From assembly GCF_001514145.1 (NCBI RefSeq), contig NZ_KQ948661.1:248001-312000 (forward strand): DNA of 64,000 nt, read 5' to 3'. The notes beneath the pieces were generated by a model that was not told where the DNA came from, made no database searches, and saw only the letters and a list, made by a program, of their open reading frames with translations. Position numbers and translations under genes: made by a program. This document shows, in pieces, positions 17,512 to 25,467 of this stretch (position 1 is the stretch's first letter; the number at the start of each line of letters is the position of its first letter). The DNA comes from Streptomyces canus. Its GTDB lineage: Bacteria > Actinomycetota > Actinomycetes > Streptomycetales > Streptomycetaceae.

Positions 17512-18407
17512 AGGCGGTCGCCGGTGTCGACATCGGCGGTACGAGCACACAAGTGGCCTTGTTCGCCGATGACTTGACGGTCGTCGACCGGCTGGAGGTG
17601 CCCACGCCCGCGGCCGCCGGCGGGGACTCGATGGTCGGCGCCGCGCTGGACGCCGTACGCCTGCTGCTCGACCGTACGGCCGTACGGCTGCTCGGGGTCG
17701 GGGTCGGGGCGGCGGGTGTGGTGGACACGCTGGGCGGGCGGATTCTGGTCGCCAGCGATTCCTTCCGGGACTGGGCCGGGTTCGCGGTGACGGCGGCGTT
17801 CGAGGAGGCGCTCGGTGTGCCGGCGTTCCTCGACAACGACGTCAACGCGTTCCTGCGCGGCGAGGCGACAGCCGGGGCGGTGGCGGGCGAGCCCGATGTG
17901 CTCGGGATGACTCTCGGTACCGGGGTCGGCGGGGCGCTGTGGCTGGACGGCGCGCTCTACGGCGGCCCGCACGGCGCGGCGGGCGAGATCGGGCACATCC
18001 CGGGCTTCGGCGACCTGCCGTGCACGTGCGGCGGGCGCGGCCATCTGGAGACGCTGGCGTCGGGGCGGGCGATCGCGGCGCGGTACGGGGAGCGGACCGG
18101 GCGGGAGCTGAGCGCGCGCGAGGTGGCGGAGGCCTCCGACCCGGACGCGCTCGCCGTGTACGAGGACGCGGGCGCCGCCGTCGCGCGCGCGCTCCTCGTC
18201 ACGGTGGGCCTGCTGGATGTCACCACCGTCGTGATCGGCGGGGGCGTCAGCCGCGCCTGGACGCTCCTCGAACCGTCGATCCTGCGGGCCCTGGCCACCG
18301 AACCACCGGTCAGCGGGCATCCGGTACGGGTGGTGCCCTCACTGCTCGGCGAGGACGCGGTGGCCGTGGGCGCCGCGGCCCGGGTCCGGGCGGAACTCGG
18401 AGTCTGA
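17508..18407 (+). CDS. ROK family sugar kinase
   Basis: The protein has 299 residues. The N-terminal ATP-binding loop is AGVDIGGTSTQVALF. The ROK signature region TLGTGVGGALWLDGALYGGPHGAAGEIGHIPGFG follows, then the zinc-binding run CTCGGRGHLET. There is no DNA-binding domain, so this is a kinase of the glucokinase/N-acetylglucosamine or N-acetylmannosamine kinase group. Its 4-nt overlap with the ABC ATPase ties it to the importer. It probably phosphorylates a sugar released from the imported compound. The exact sugar is unknown. Confidence 0.9.
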   Translation: MKAVAGVDIGGTSTQVALFADDLTVVDRLEVPTPAAAGGDSMVGAALDAVRLLLDRTAVRLLGVGVGAAGVVDTLGGRILVASDSFRDWAGFAVTAAFEEALGVPAFLDNDVNAFLRGEATAGAVAGEPDVLGMTLGTGVGGALWLDGALYGGPHGAAGEIGHIPGFGDLPCTCGGRGHLETLASGRAIAARYGERTGRELSAREVAEASDPDALAVYEDAGAAVARALLVTVGLLDVTTVVIGGGVSRAWTLLEPSILRALATEPPVSGHPVRVVPSLLGEDAVAVGAAARVRAELGV

Positions 18408-18508
18408 TCTGCGAGCCGCCTGGAGGTTCCTGCGGTCACGACCGCGGGGCCGCCGGACAGCGGCTGGTTGCTGCGGGCGGTGCGCATCGCTCGGACGCCA
18501 CCGTCGGG

Positions 18509-18569
18509 ACCGGCGCGGGTCCTCCTGTGGAGGGTGCCTTCCCCGCCAGGGGAGGCCACCCGCGCCGGT
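18509..18569. terminator. Structured element between convergent genes
   Basis: An outer 12-bp stem pairs 18509-18520 with 18558-18569. Inside are two further hairpins: CCTCC-TGT-GGAGG at 18521-18533, and GCCTTCCCC with GGGGAGGC at 18536-18556 with one bulge. This makes a three-way junction. The element sits between the ends of the ROK kinase and the binding-protein gene, so a two-way terminator is the simplest role. No T-tract follows on the plus strand. Confidence 0.5.
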
Positions 18570-18581
18570 TCTCGACCGAGG

Positions 18582-19547
18582 TCAGCCCAGGCCGTTCGTC
18601 TTCAGCCACGCCTTCGCCACGTCCAGCGGGTCCTTGTTGTCCAGCTGGACCTGGGAGTCCATGTCGAGGAGCGCCTTGGTGTCCAGCTTGGCGGAGACCG
18701 CGTTGAGCGCGGCGACACCCTCCTGGGTGAGACCGGACTTGTAGACCAGCGGAGTCACGTTCGCGAAGCCGAAGAGGTTCTTCGGGTCCTGGAGGACGAC
18801 GAACTTCTCCTTGACGATGGTCGGGTCGGTCGTGAAGATGTCCGCGGCCTGCACGGTGTTCTTCTTCAGCGCCGCCTGGGTCAGCGGACCGCCCGCGTCG
18901 AGCGCCTTGAAGGACTCGAACTTCAGGCCGTACACGGACTCCAGGCCCAGCAGACCCTGCTGCCGGGTCTGGAACTCAGGCGAACCGCCGATGACCAGCT
19001 TGGGAGCGATGTCCTTGAGGTCGGCGAGTGTGGATTCGGTGGTCAGGTTGTACTTCTTCGCGGTCTCCGCGTTGACCGTGACCGAGTCCTTGTCCTCCGC
19101 CGGCGCTGAGTCCAGCAGCGTCAGCTTGGAGTCGAGCTTGGCCTTGGCCGCGGCGTCCACGGCCTGCGCCGACTCCTGCTTGGCGTCCTTGTCCAGGTAG
19201 GCGAGCAGCGAGCCGTTGTACTCGGGCAGGACGGTGATGGAGCCGTTCTTCAGCAGGCCGTAAGTGGTCTCGCGGCTGCCGATGTTGGGCTTGTAGGTGA
19301 CCTTGATGCCCTTGGCCTTCAGGGCTTCACCGTAGATGTCGGCGAGCAGGATGCTCTCGGCGAAGTTGTTGGAGCCGACGACGACGGTGTCGCCGTTGCC
19401 GGCTCCCCCCGTGTCCTCGCTCAGCGGGTCGGAGGTGTCGTCGGAGGACCCGCATCCCGCCAGCAGGACCGTGGCGGCGGCGAGCGCGACAGCGGCCACG
19501 CCGGGGTTCTTCCTGAGGGACCTGCGGTGTGCGGCGGTAAAAGTCAC
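18582..19547 (-). CDS. Osmoprotectant ABC transporter binding lipoprotein (OpuCC/OsmF-like)
   Basis: The protein has 321 residues from the GTG at 19547, with lipobox LLAGC (Cys32). The fold is the betaine/choline-binding OpuAC class: VVVGSNNFAESILLADIYGEALKAKG, then KPNIGSRETTYGLLKNGSITVLPEYNGSLLAYL. It should bind glycine betaine, choline or a related quaternary amine. The frame also opens at a TTG 30 nt upstream, and the ribosome site does not decide clearly. Its permease and ATPase genes lie 4.5 kb away, past conservon B, on the same strand. Confidence 0.9.
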   Translation of the reverse strand: MTFTAAHRRSLRKNPGVAAVALAAATVLLAGCGSSDDTSDPLSEDTGGAGNGDTVVVGSNNFAESILLADIYGEALKAKGIKVTYKPNIGSRETTYGLLKNGSITVLPEYNGSLLAYLDKDAKQESAQAVDAAAKAKLDSKLTLLDSAPAEDKDSVTVNAETAKKYNLTTESTLADLKDIAPKLVIGGSPEFQTRQQGLLGLESVYGLKFESFKALDAGGPLTQAALKKNTVQAADIFTTDPTIVKEKFVVLQDPKNLFGFANVTPLVYKSGLTQEGVAALNAVSAKLDTKALLDMDSQVQLDNKDPLDVAKAWLKTNGLG

Positions 19548-19916
19548 GATTCCCGTTCCGGAACTCAGGGGATGCAAGGGGGTTCAAGGACGTTCAAGAG
19601 GGGAAGCCCTCGCACTGATCCAATCCAGCCTGTTCTCGGTCAGTCAAGACCGGCCTGGTCACAATTGGCACCAACCCGTGATCGGTTGTGAAGGAAGCGC
19701 GAAACCGGCACGCGGGGTGCAGCGCGGGTTGTAACGGATTCTTGACTCAGGGCGGCGGCAAGCGCTGTCCGAAGAGGCTGTAGTCTCGCCGAAGTTGGCG
19801 CCGGTCACACAGGCGTGCAGGAGCCATTCAGGTGTCCCTACGCACCGTCCCGTAGCGATCAGTATCGGTCATGTGCGTTCTCGCGCGTCGGCCGAGACAC
19901 CCACGAAGGAGGGCTG
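19548..19916. other. Divergent region between binding protein and conservon B, 369 nt
   Basis: No gene was recognised. The stretch must hold the minus-strand promoter of the osmoprotectant binding protein and the plus-strand promoter of conservon B. The plus-strand frame of cvnA opens earlier, at 19815, without a ribosome site, so that part is taken as leader. I could not identify reliable promoter boxes. Confidence 0.5.
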
Positions 19917-22577
19917 GTGTCCACGAACGAGGTGGGCGCGTCCACCCGGTCGGCACCGTCGCCGTCCCGGGGCGGCACCCGTGGCAGCGGTAACCGGGGC
20001 ATGAGGGACTTCGCCGAGCGCTGGCCGTTCCGACGCAAGCTGAACATCCTGGTGGGTGTGCCGCTCGCGGTGGTGGCCGTGCTGCTGACCTATCTCTTCG
20101 CCGACCAGGTCGGCCAGTCCCAGGACGCGTCGGACGCGGCCCAACTGGTGCGGGACAGCGCCGAGGTGGCCAAGCTCGTCGGGCAGTTGGAGGCCGAGCA
20201 CCAGCAGGCCGTCCTGCTGTCCGTGCGCCACCAGGCCACCTGGGACGGCGCCACCCCCTCGCAGGCCGCCTACCGCGAGGCCCAGATCCGCGTGGACAAC
20301 CAGGCCGAGAAGGTCCACGCGACCTTCGGCGGCCGGCTGCCGGACGAGGAGGCCCAGGCCCTGCGCGAGGTCAACGGCCTGGAGGACCTGCGCAACACCA
20401 TCGAGAAGTCCTATCTGCCGGCCGACAACATCGACCCGGCCTACAGCGACGCCGCCAAGGGCCTGATCGACGGTCTCGGGCTCGACCGCAACCCGGCCCT
20501 CGCCGCCACCTTCACCGGCAACCTGCTCGACTCGCTGCTGCGCGCCGACGCCGCGCACGGTTCCTTCGAGACCGGTGTCTTCTCCGCGACGACCGGTGAC
20601 TCCAACGCGCTCATCGAGCTGATCGGCGCGATCGGCTCCTACGACGAGTACACCCACCAGGTCGAGCGCTTCGGCCGGTTCGCCACGGCCCAGCAGGCCG
20701 AGGAACTCGGCGACATCGAGCACAACACGGCCCAGGCGGCGATCGCCCGGCAGTACGCCGAGCTGCAGATCGACCCGGGCTCGCTCCAGGCGGACACCCC
20801 GTCCGAGATCAGGAACGCCTTCCAGACGGCGCTCGACTCCTACCCGGACTACCGCGCCCAGGCCCGGACCCGGCTGACGACCACCACCTCGCTCATCGAC
20901 CAGATCGCCGACCGCGCCGACGCCGCCTCCCGGGACGCGCGCTCCAACGCCGCCTGGCTGCTCGGGTCGGCTCTCCTCGGCTTCGTGCTCTGGCTCGCCT
21001 TCTCGGTCGCCGTACGACGCTCGGTGGTGCGCCCGGTGCAGGCGCTCACCGGTGCCGCCAGGCAGGTCGCCGAGGTGGCGGGCCGTGAGCTCGCCCGCGT
21101 GGCCGACGACGACACCGAGGACACCGGGACGCCGCGGCTCCAGGAGATGCCGGTCACCGCGAAGGACGAGATCGGTGATCTCGCCGATGTGTTCAACCAG
21201 GTGCAGACCACCTCGGTCGCGCTCCTGGAACGTCAGGTGCTCAGCCGCCGCAACGTCGCCGAGATGTTCGGCAACGTGGGCCGCCGGGTCAGCAACCTGA
21301 CCACCCGGCAACTGGCCCTGATCGACGCGGTCGAGCGCGGCGAGACCGACCCGGCGCTCCTGGAACGCCTCTACAGCATCGACCACATCGCGGTCCGCCT
21401 GCGCCGCAACGCCGACAGCCTGATGCTGCTCGCCGGCATCCGCGAGACCGTCCTCGACTCCGGGCCGCTCGCCCTCACCAACGTCGTCCGCGCCGCGCTC
21501 GGCCAGATCGAGGGCTTCCAGCGGGTCTCCCTCCAGGTCGGCACGGAGGTCATGGTCGAGCCCGACATCATCGGCGACCTCACGCTGATGGTGGCCGAAC
21601 TCGTCGAGAACGCCGTGTCCTTCTCGCCCGCCGGCAGCCCCGTCGAGGTGATCGTCAAAGACAGTCACGAGGGTGCGCTGGTCGTGATCTCCGACCACGG
21701 TCTCGGCATGAGCGCCGAGCGCCTGGAGGAGGAGAACGCCCGCCTCATCCGCCGCGAACGCCTCGACCTCGTCCCGACGAAGGTGCTCGGCCTGTTCGTG
21801 GTCGGCACGCTGGCGCGCCGCTGGGAGGTGGGCGTCACCCTCACCCGCACCCCCGGCGGCGGCGTCACGGCCGAGGTGACGATCCCGTCGTCCCTGCTGC
21901 TGACGATGAGCCCGCTGGCGGTTGCCTCTGCCTCCGGCGGTTCGGCGGGTACGGCGGCGGAGTCCCGTACGGCACCGGCGGCGGGCGCGCGACCTGCCAC
22001 CACCACCGGAACACTCCCGGGCTCGGGTGCGGTACCGGCAGCGCGGGCGGAGTCCACCGTGGGCGGGGCGGCGGACGCCGGGTCCGGCCAGGGTGCCGTG
22101 AGGCCCGCCGAAACCCACGCCCGGAGAGCAGGTACCGGCGCAGCGAACGGGTCCCCCGCTTCCGCCACCGGCGAGCCCGCCCCCCTCCCCCGTCGTATCC
22201 CCCACCGCGACAGCCCCTCCGACGCAGCCCCGTTCATCCCGCAGGCCCGCGCCGGCGCGACGGCAACCGCCGAGGTGACCGGGAACGGCGACGGAGGCGA
22301 CGGCGCCCGCCCCCTGCGTCGCCGCGTCCGTGGCGCCACGCTGCGCACCACCCTCGGTGCCGACGCCGTGTCCCCGGCGGCCCCGCCCCGGCCCGCGGAC
22401 GCCGAGGCCGTGCGGGACGCGCTCGACGAGTTCGAGGCGGCCGTGGAGCGCGCCCACCGGGACAGCGAGACCGGCAGCCACGCCAGACCGGTGTTCGAGG
22501 ACGCCGTGGAAACCCACCAGACCGCATCCAACCCCCCGCACGACCAGAACCACTCCCCGGAAGGAGCGGAGCAGTGA
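19917..22577 (+). CDS. cvnA: Conservon B sensor kinase-like protein with NIT domain
   Basis: The protein has 886 residues from the GTG at 19917, preceded by a strong GAAGGAGGG site. A first membrane segment (about 43-63) is followed by a helical nitrate/nitrite-sensor-like domain (about 65-335), a second membrane segment (about 345-365) and a HAMP linker. The dimerisation-like helix is LYSIDHIAVRLRRNADSLMLL, with His490 present. A GHKL ATPase follows (ELVENAVSFSPAGSP, ISDHGLGMS). The roughly 240-residue tail is disordered, rich in Ala, Pro and Arg. It is translationally coupled to cvnB by GTGA. Confidence 0.93.
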   Translation: MSTNEVGASTRSAPSPSRGGTRGSGNRGMRDFAERWPFRRKLNILVGVPLAVVAVLLTYLFADQVGQSQDASDAAQLVRDSAEVAKLVGQLEAEHQQAVLLSVRHQATWDGATPSQAAYREAQIRVDNQAEKVHATFGGRLPDEEAQALREVNGLEDLRNTIEKSYLPADNIDPAYSDAAKGLIDGLGLDRNPALAATFTGNLLDSLLRADAAHGSFETGVFSATTGDSNALIELIGAIGSYDEYTHQVERFGRFATAQQAEELGDIEHNTAQAAIARQYAELQIDPGSLQADTPSEIRNAFQTALDSYPDYRAQARTRLTTTTSLIDQIADRADAASRDARSNAAWLLGSALLGFVLWLAFSVAVRRSVVRPVQALTGAARQVAEVAGRELARVADDDTEDTGTPRLQEMPVTAKDEIGDLADVFNQVQTTSVALLERQVLSRRNVAEMFGNVGRRVSNLTTRQLALIDAVERGETDPALLERLYSIDHIAVRLRRNADSLMLLAGIRETVLDSGPLALTNVVRAALGQIEGFQRVSLQVGTEVMVEPDIIGDLTLMVAELVENAVSFSPAGSPVEVIVKDSHEGALVVISDHGLGMSAERLEEENARLIRRERLDLVPTKVLGLFVVGTLARRWEVGVTLTRTPGGGVTAEVTIPSSLLLTMSPLAVASASGGSAGTAAESRTAPAAGARPATTTGTLPGSGAVPAARAESTVGGAADAGSGQGAVRPAETHARRAGTGAANGSPASATGEPAPLPRRIPHRDSPSDAAPFIPQARAGATATAEVTGNGDGGDGARPLRRRVRGATLRTTLGADAVSPAAPPRPADAEAVRDALDEFEAAVERAHRDSETGSHARPVFEDAVETHQTASNPPHDQNHSPEGAEQ

Positions 22578-23050
22578 GCACGTCCACAGGTGACACGCCT
22601 ACGGAAGGCACCACGCCCGCCGACCTGCAGGCCGCCGCAGCCGACTTCACCTGGCTGCTGAACCGTTTCGCGACGGAGACGGCGGGCGTCGTCGACGCCA
22701 TCGCCGTGTCCTCGGACGGGCTGCTCATCGCGGTGTCGGAACTGCGCGAGCACGCGGACTCCGAACGCCTCGCCGCGATCGTCTCCGGCATCACGAGCCT
22801 GGCCGCCGGTGCCTCCGGCAACTACGGCCTCGGCGGCCTCAACAAGGTCATCATCGACCTGGAGGGCGGCCACGTCCTCGTCTCCGCGATCGGCAGCGGC
22901 GCCGTGCTCGGCGTCGTCACCGACAAGGAGGCCAAGCTCGGCAACATCGCGTACGAGATGACGCTGTTCGCGAACCGTGCCGGCAGCGCGCTCAGCCCCC
23001 AGCTGGTGCTCGAACTGAAGAACAGCGTCGGCGCGGCGTCGAAGCGCTGA
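22574..23050 (+). CDS. cvnB: Conservon B roadblock/LC7 protein
   Basis: The protein has 158 residues with a short disordered start and then the roadblock/LC7 core: DFTWLLNRFATETAGVVDAIAVSSDGLLIAVS, SGITSLAAGASGNYGLGGLNKVIIDLEGGHVLVSAIGSGAVLGVV. The longer Gly-rich middle differs from the conservon A copy. The GTG start shares four bases with the cvnA stop, and cvnC starts 19 nt after its stop behind GAGGAAG. Confidence 0.93.
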   Translation: MSTSTGDTPTEGTTPADLQAAAADFTWLLNRFATETAGVVDAIAVSSDGLLIAVSELREHADSERLAAIVSGITSLAAGASGNYGLGGLNKVIIDLEGGHVLVSAIGSGAVLGVVTDKEAKLGNIAYEMTLFANRAGSALSPQLVLELKNSVGAASKR

Positions 23051-23069
23051 CCGAGGAGGAAGCGCAGTC

Positions 23070-23486
23070 ATGGCGGACGGCAGCACGCCTCCGAGCCCGG
23101 AGCCGGGCGGCCCCGTGCCCGCCGTACGGCCGTTCCTCGTCACCGCCGGCCGGGTGGCACCCGATCCGTCCGGCCGGACGATGCCCGTCGAGACCCAGGT
23201 GGTGGCCACCGCCGAGGGACTCGCCGTGCTCGACCGGCTCGCCTTCGAAGAGCACGACATCGTCGCCGCGTGCCGGATACCGCAGTCCATCGCGGAGATC
23301 GCGGCCCGGCTGCGGCTGCACCTGAACGTGGTGCGGATCCTCGCCGAGGACCTGCGCACGGCGGGGCAGCTGACGGTGCACGTGCCCGACACCGACGTCA
23401 CCCACGACGCCTCCGTCCTGCGCAGGCTCATCGATGGCCTGCGCGCCATCCCCGACTCCCGAGGGGTACTCCGTGACACCGACTGA
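23070..23486 (+). CDS. cvnC: Conservon B DUF742 protein
   Basis: The protein has 138 residues with the DUF742 pattern: AVRPFLVTAGRVAP, then EEHDIVAACRIPQSIAEIAARLRLHLNVVRILAEDLRTAGQLTVH, a winged-helix-like core. It overlaps cvnD by 14 nt, exactly as in conservon A. Its role in conservon complexes is not well defined. Confidence 0.93.
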   Translation: MADGSTPPSPEPGGPVPAVRPFLVTAGRVAPDPSGRTMPVETQVVATAEGLAVLDRLAFEEHDIVAACRIPQSIAEIAARLRLHLNVVRILAEDLRTAGQLTVHVPDTDVTHDASVLRRLIDGLRAIPDSRGVLRDTD

Positions 23487-24075
23487 ACCGGCCCCCCGGC
23501 CCTCGGCCGCGCCCTCCGCCGCCGTACGACCGCCGCTGCCGGTCAAGATGGTGATCGCGGGTGGGTTCGGGGTGGGCAAGACGACCGCGGTCGGCTCGAT
23601 CTCCGAGATCGAGCCGCTGACCACCGAGGCCGCCATCACCGAGGTCGCCGCGGGCGTGGACGACCTCAGCCACACCCCGCGCAAGACCACGACCACGGTC
23701 GCGATGGACTTCGGCTGCATCACGGTCGACCCGACCCTGAAGCTGTATCTGTTCGGCACGCCGGGGCAGGAGCGCTTCGGCTTCATGTGGGACGACATCG
23801 TCGAGGGCGCGCTCGGCGGCCTGGTCATCGTCGACACCCGCCGCCTCGACGACTGCTACGCCGCGGTCGACTACTTCGAGCACCGGCAGATCCCGTTCGC
23901 GGTCGCCGTCAACGCCTTCGACGGCAGGGTCGAACACACCCTGGACGAGGTCCGCTGGGCCCTGGACGTCAACGACCGCGTCCCGGTGGTCGTCTTCGAT
24001 GCGAGGGAGCGCGGTTCGGTCCGCGACGCGCTGCTGGTCGTACTGGAACAGGCGTTGGCGCGCACGGAGGCTTGA
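23473..24075 (+). CDS. cvnD: Conservon B small GTPase
   Basis: The protein has 200 residues from the GTG at 23473, with GAGGGG upstream. It has the G1 loop GGFGVGKTT, G3 FGTPGQERFGFMWDD, AVNAFDG at the G4 position and FDARERG near G5. Compared with the conservon A GTPase it has Glu after GQ, as in most Ras-like switch II loops, where the A copy has Gln. No P450 gene follows. A strong hairpin terminator closes the operon. Confidence 0.93.
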   Translation: MTPTEPAPRPSAAPSAAVRPPLPVKMVIAGGFGVGKTTAVGSISEIEPLTTEAAITEVAAGVDDLSHTPRKTTTTVAMDFGCITVDPTLKLYLFGTPGQERFGFMWDDIVEGALGGLVIVDTRRLDDCYAAVDYFEHRQIPFAVAVNAFDGRVEHTLDEVRWALDVNDRVPVVVFDARERGSVRDALLVVLEQALARTEA

Positions 24076-24078
24076 CGG

Positions 24079-24110
24079 GGCCGGGGGAATCGCAACTCCC
24101 CCGGCCTTTC
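24079..24110. terminator. Hairpin terminator between cvnD and permease gene
   Basis: The perfect 10-bp stem GGCCGGGGGA/TCCCCCGGCC (24079-24088 with 24097-24106) has an 8-nt loop and is followed by TTTC on the plus strand. It lies between two convergent stops only 37 nt apart and can serve both. Confidence 0.88.
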
Positions 24111-24112
24111 GC

Positions 24113-24781
24113 CTAGTTGCTCCTGAGCACTCCGCGCGAGACCGTGAGCCGGGTGATCCCCCAGAACAGCGCCAGCGTCCCCAGCGCCATCAGGGCGACC
24201 AGTGCGGCGCCGCCCACGACCTTCTCGTAGTTGCGCTGGTAGAGACCGTCCACGATGTACCGCCCGAGCCCCCCGAGGGACACGTACGCGGCGATGGTGG
24301 CCGTCGACACGATCTGGATGGCCGCCGACCGCAGTCCGCCGAGAATCAGCGGCAGGGCGACCGGAAGCTCGACCCGGAAGAGCACCTCCACCTCGTGCAT
24401 GCCCATCCCCCGGGCCGCGTCCACCGGGGCGGGGTCCACCGACCGCATCGCCTCGTAGGTGGTGACCAGGATCGGCGGCACGGCGAGCACGACCAGCGGG
24501 ATCATCACGTTGACCAGCCCGAACCCGAGCGACAGGGTCATCAGCACCAGCAGACCGAAGGTGGGCAGGGCCCGCCCGGCGACGGCTATGAAGGCCAGCG
24601 CGTTGCCGCCCCGCCCGTAGTGCCCGGTGACGAGCCCCACCGGCAGCCCGATCGCCGCGGCGATGGCGAGGGCCTCCAGGGTGTACTGGACGTGCTCCCC
24701 CAGCCTCGTGGGAATCCCGTCGTAGCCCTGCCAGTGTGCGCTGTCGCTGAAGAACGCGTTGATGAAGTTGAGGATGTTCAC
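24113..24781 (-). CDS. Osmoprotectant ABC transporter permease 2
   Basis: The protein has 222 residues with about five to six membrane spans. It shows the OpuCB/OpuCD-type pattern: GLPVGLVTGHYGRGG, GRALPTFGLLVLMTLSLGFG and the coupling segment VDAARGMGMHEVEVLFRVELPVALPLILGGLRSA. The GTG start shares GTGA with the stop of permease 1. A longer open frame upstream is only the shadow of neighbouring genes. It works with the other permease and the CBS-containing ATPase to import betaine-like compounds. Confidence 0.92.
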   Translation of the reverse strand: MNILNFINAFFSDSAHWQGYDGIPTRLGEHVQYTLEALAIAAAIGLPVGLVTGHYGRGGNALAFIAVAGRALPTFGLLVLMTLSLGFGLVNVMIPLVVLAVPPILVTTYEAMRSVDPAPVDAARGMGMHEVEVLFRVELPVALPLILGGLRSAAIQIVSTATIAAYVSLGGLGRYIVDGLYQRNYEKVVGGAALVALMALGTLALFWGITRLTVSRGVLRSN

Positions 24782-25467
24782 CGGGCGGCGACCTCCGGTT
24801 CGGGCCGCTCCGCGCGCCGCGCACGCGCGCCGCTCGGCATCCACGGCGTCAGAAGCAGTCGTACGACGACCAGCAGCCCGTCGGCGAGGATCGCGAGGAC
24901 CGCCATGGTCACCACGGCGTTCACGGCGAGTTCGGGCCGGTTGTAGATGTTCGCGTCGTTGATGAGGTTGCCGAGCGCTCCCTGGTTGCCGATGAGCGCG
25001 CCGACACTGACGAGGGAGATGCTCGACACGGTCGCCACCCGCAGCCCCGCGATGATGGCGGGCACGGCGATCGGCAACTGGACCTGGATGTACCGGCGTA
25101 CGGGTCCGAAGCCCATCGCCGTCGCGGCGGCGATGGTCTCCTGCGGCACCGAACGCACGCCGTCGACGATCGCCGGGACCAGGATGACGAGCGTGTAGAC
25201 GGTGAGCGGGATCATCACCGTGAGCTCGGTCTGACCGGTGTAGTCGATGAGGACCACGAAGAAGGCCAGCGACGGGATGGCGTACAGCACGGTCGTCACC
25301 CACAGCACCGGCGGGTACAGCCACCGGAAGCGCACGCACAGCTGGGCGAGCGGCAGGGAGATCAGCAGCCCGGCGAGGACCGGCAGCCCGGCCTCCCGGA
25401 CATGCAGGCCGATGAGACCGAGCCAGCTGTGCTGGAGGTCGCTGGGGATGTCGAAGAAGCCGTCCAT
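24778..25467 (-). CDS. Osmoprotectant ABC transporter permease 1
   Basis: The protein has 229 residues. The start MDGFFDIPSDLQHSWLGLIGLHV is typical of the family. The body has about six spans and the coupling motif AAATAMGFGPVRRYIQVQLPIAVPAIIAGLRVATVSS. The ATG overlaps the ATPase stop (TGATG), which fixes the start against a longer open frame. It is paralogous to permease 2, consistent with a heterodimeric channel. Confidence 0.93.
   Translation of the reverse strand: MDGFFDIPSDLQHSWLGLIGLHVREAGLPVLAGLLISLPLAQLCVRFRWLYPPVLWVTTVLYAIPSLAFFVVLIDYTGQTELTVMIPLTVYTLVILVPAIVDGVRSVPQETIAAATAMGFGPVRRYIQVQLPIAVPAIIAGLRVATVSSISLVSVGALIGNQGALGNLINDANIYNRPELAVNAVVTMAVLAILADGLLVVVRLLLTPWMPSGARARRAERPEPEVAAR

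Noticed and set aside
19869..22553. An 894-residue antisense open frame opposite conservon B cvnA
   Set aside because: High GC content leaves antisense frames open. Composition is Arg/Gly/Val-biased with no domain, and the sense strand has clear motifs.
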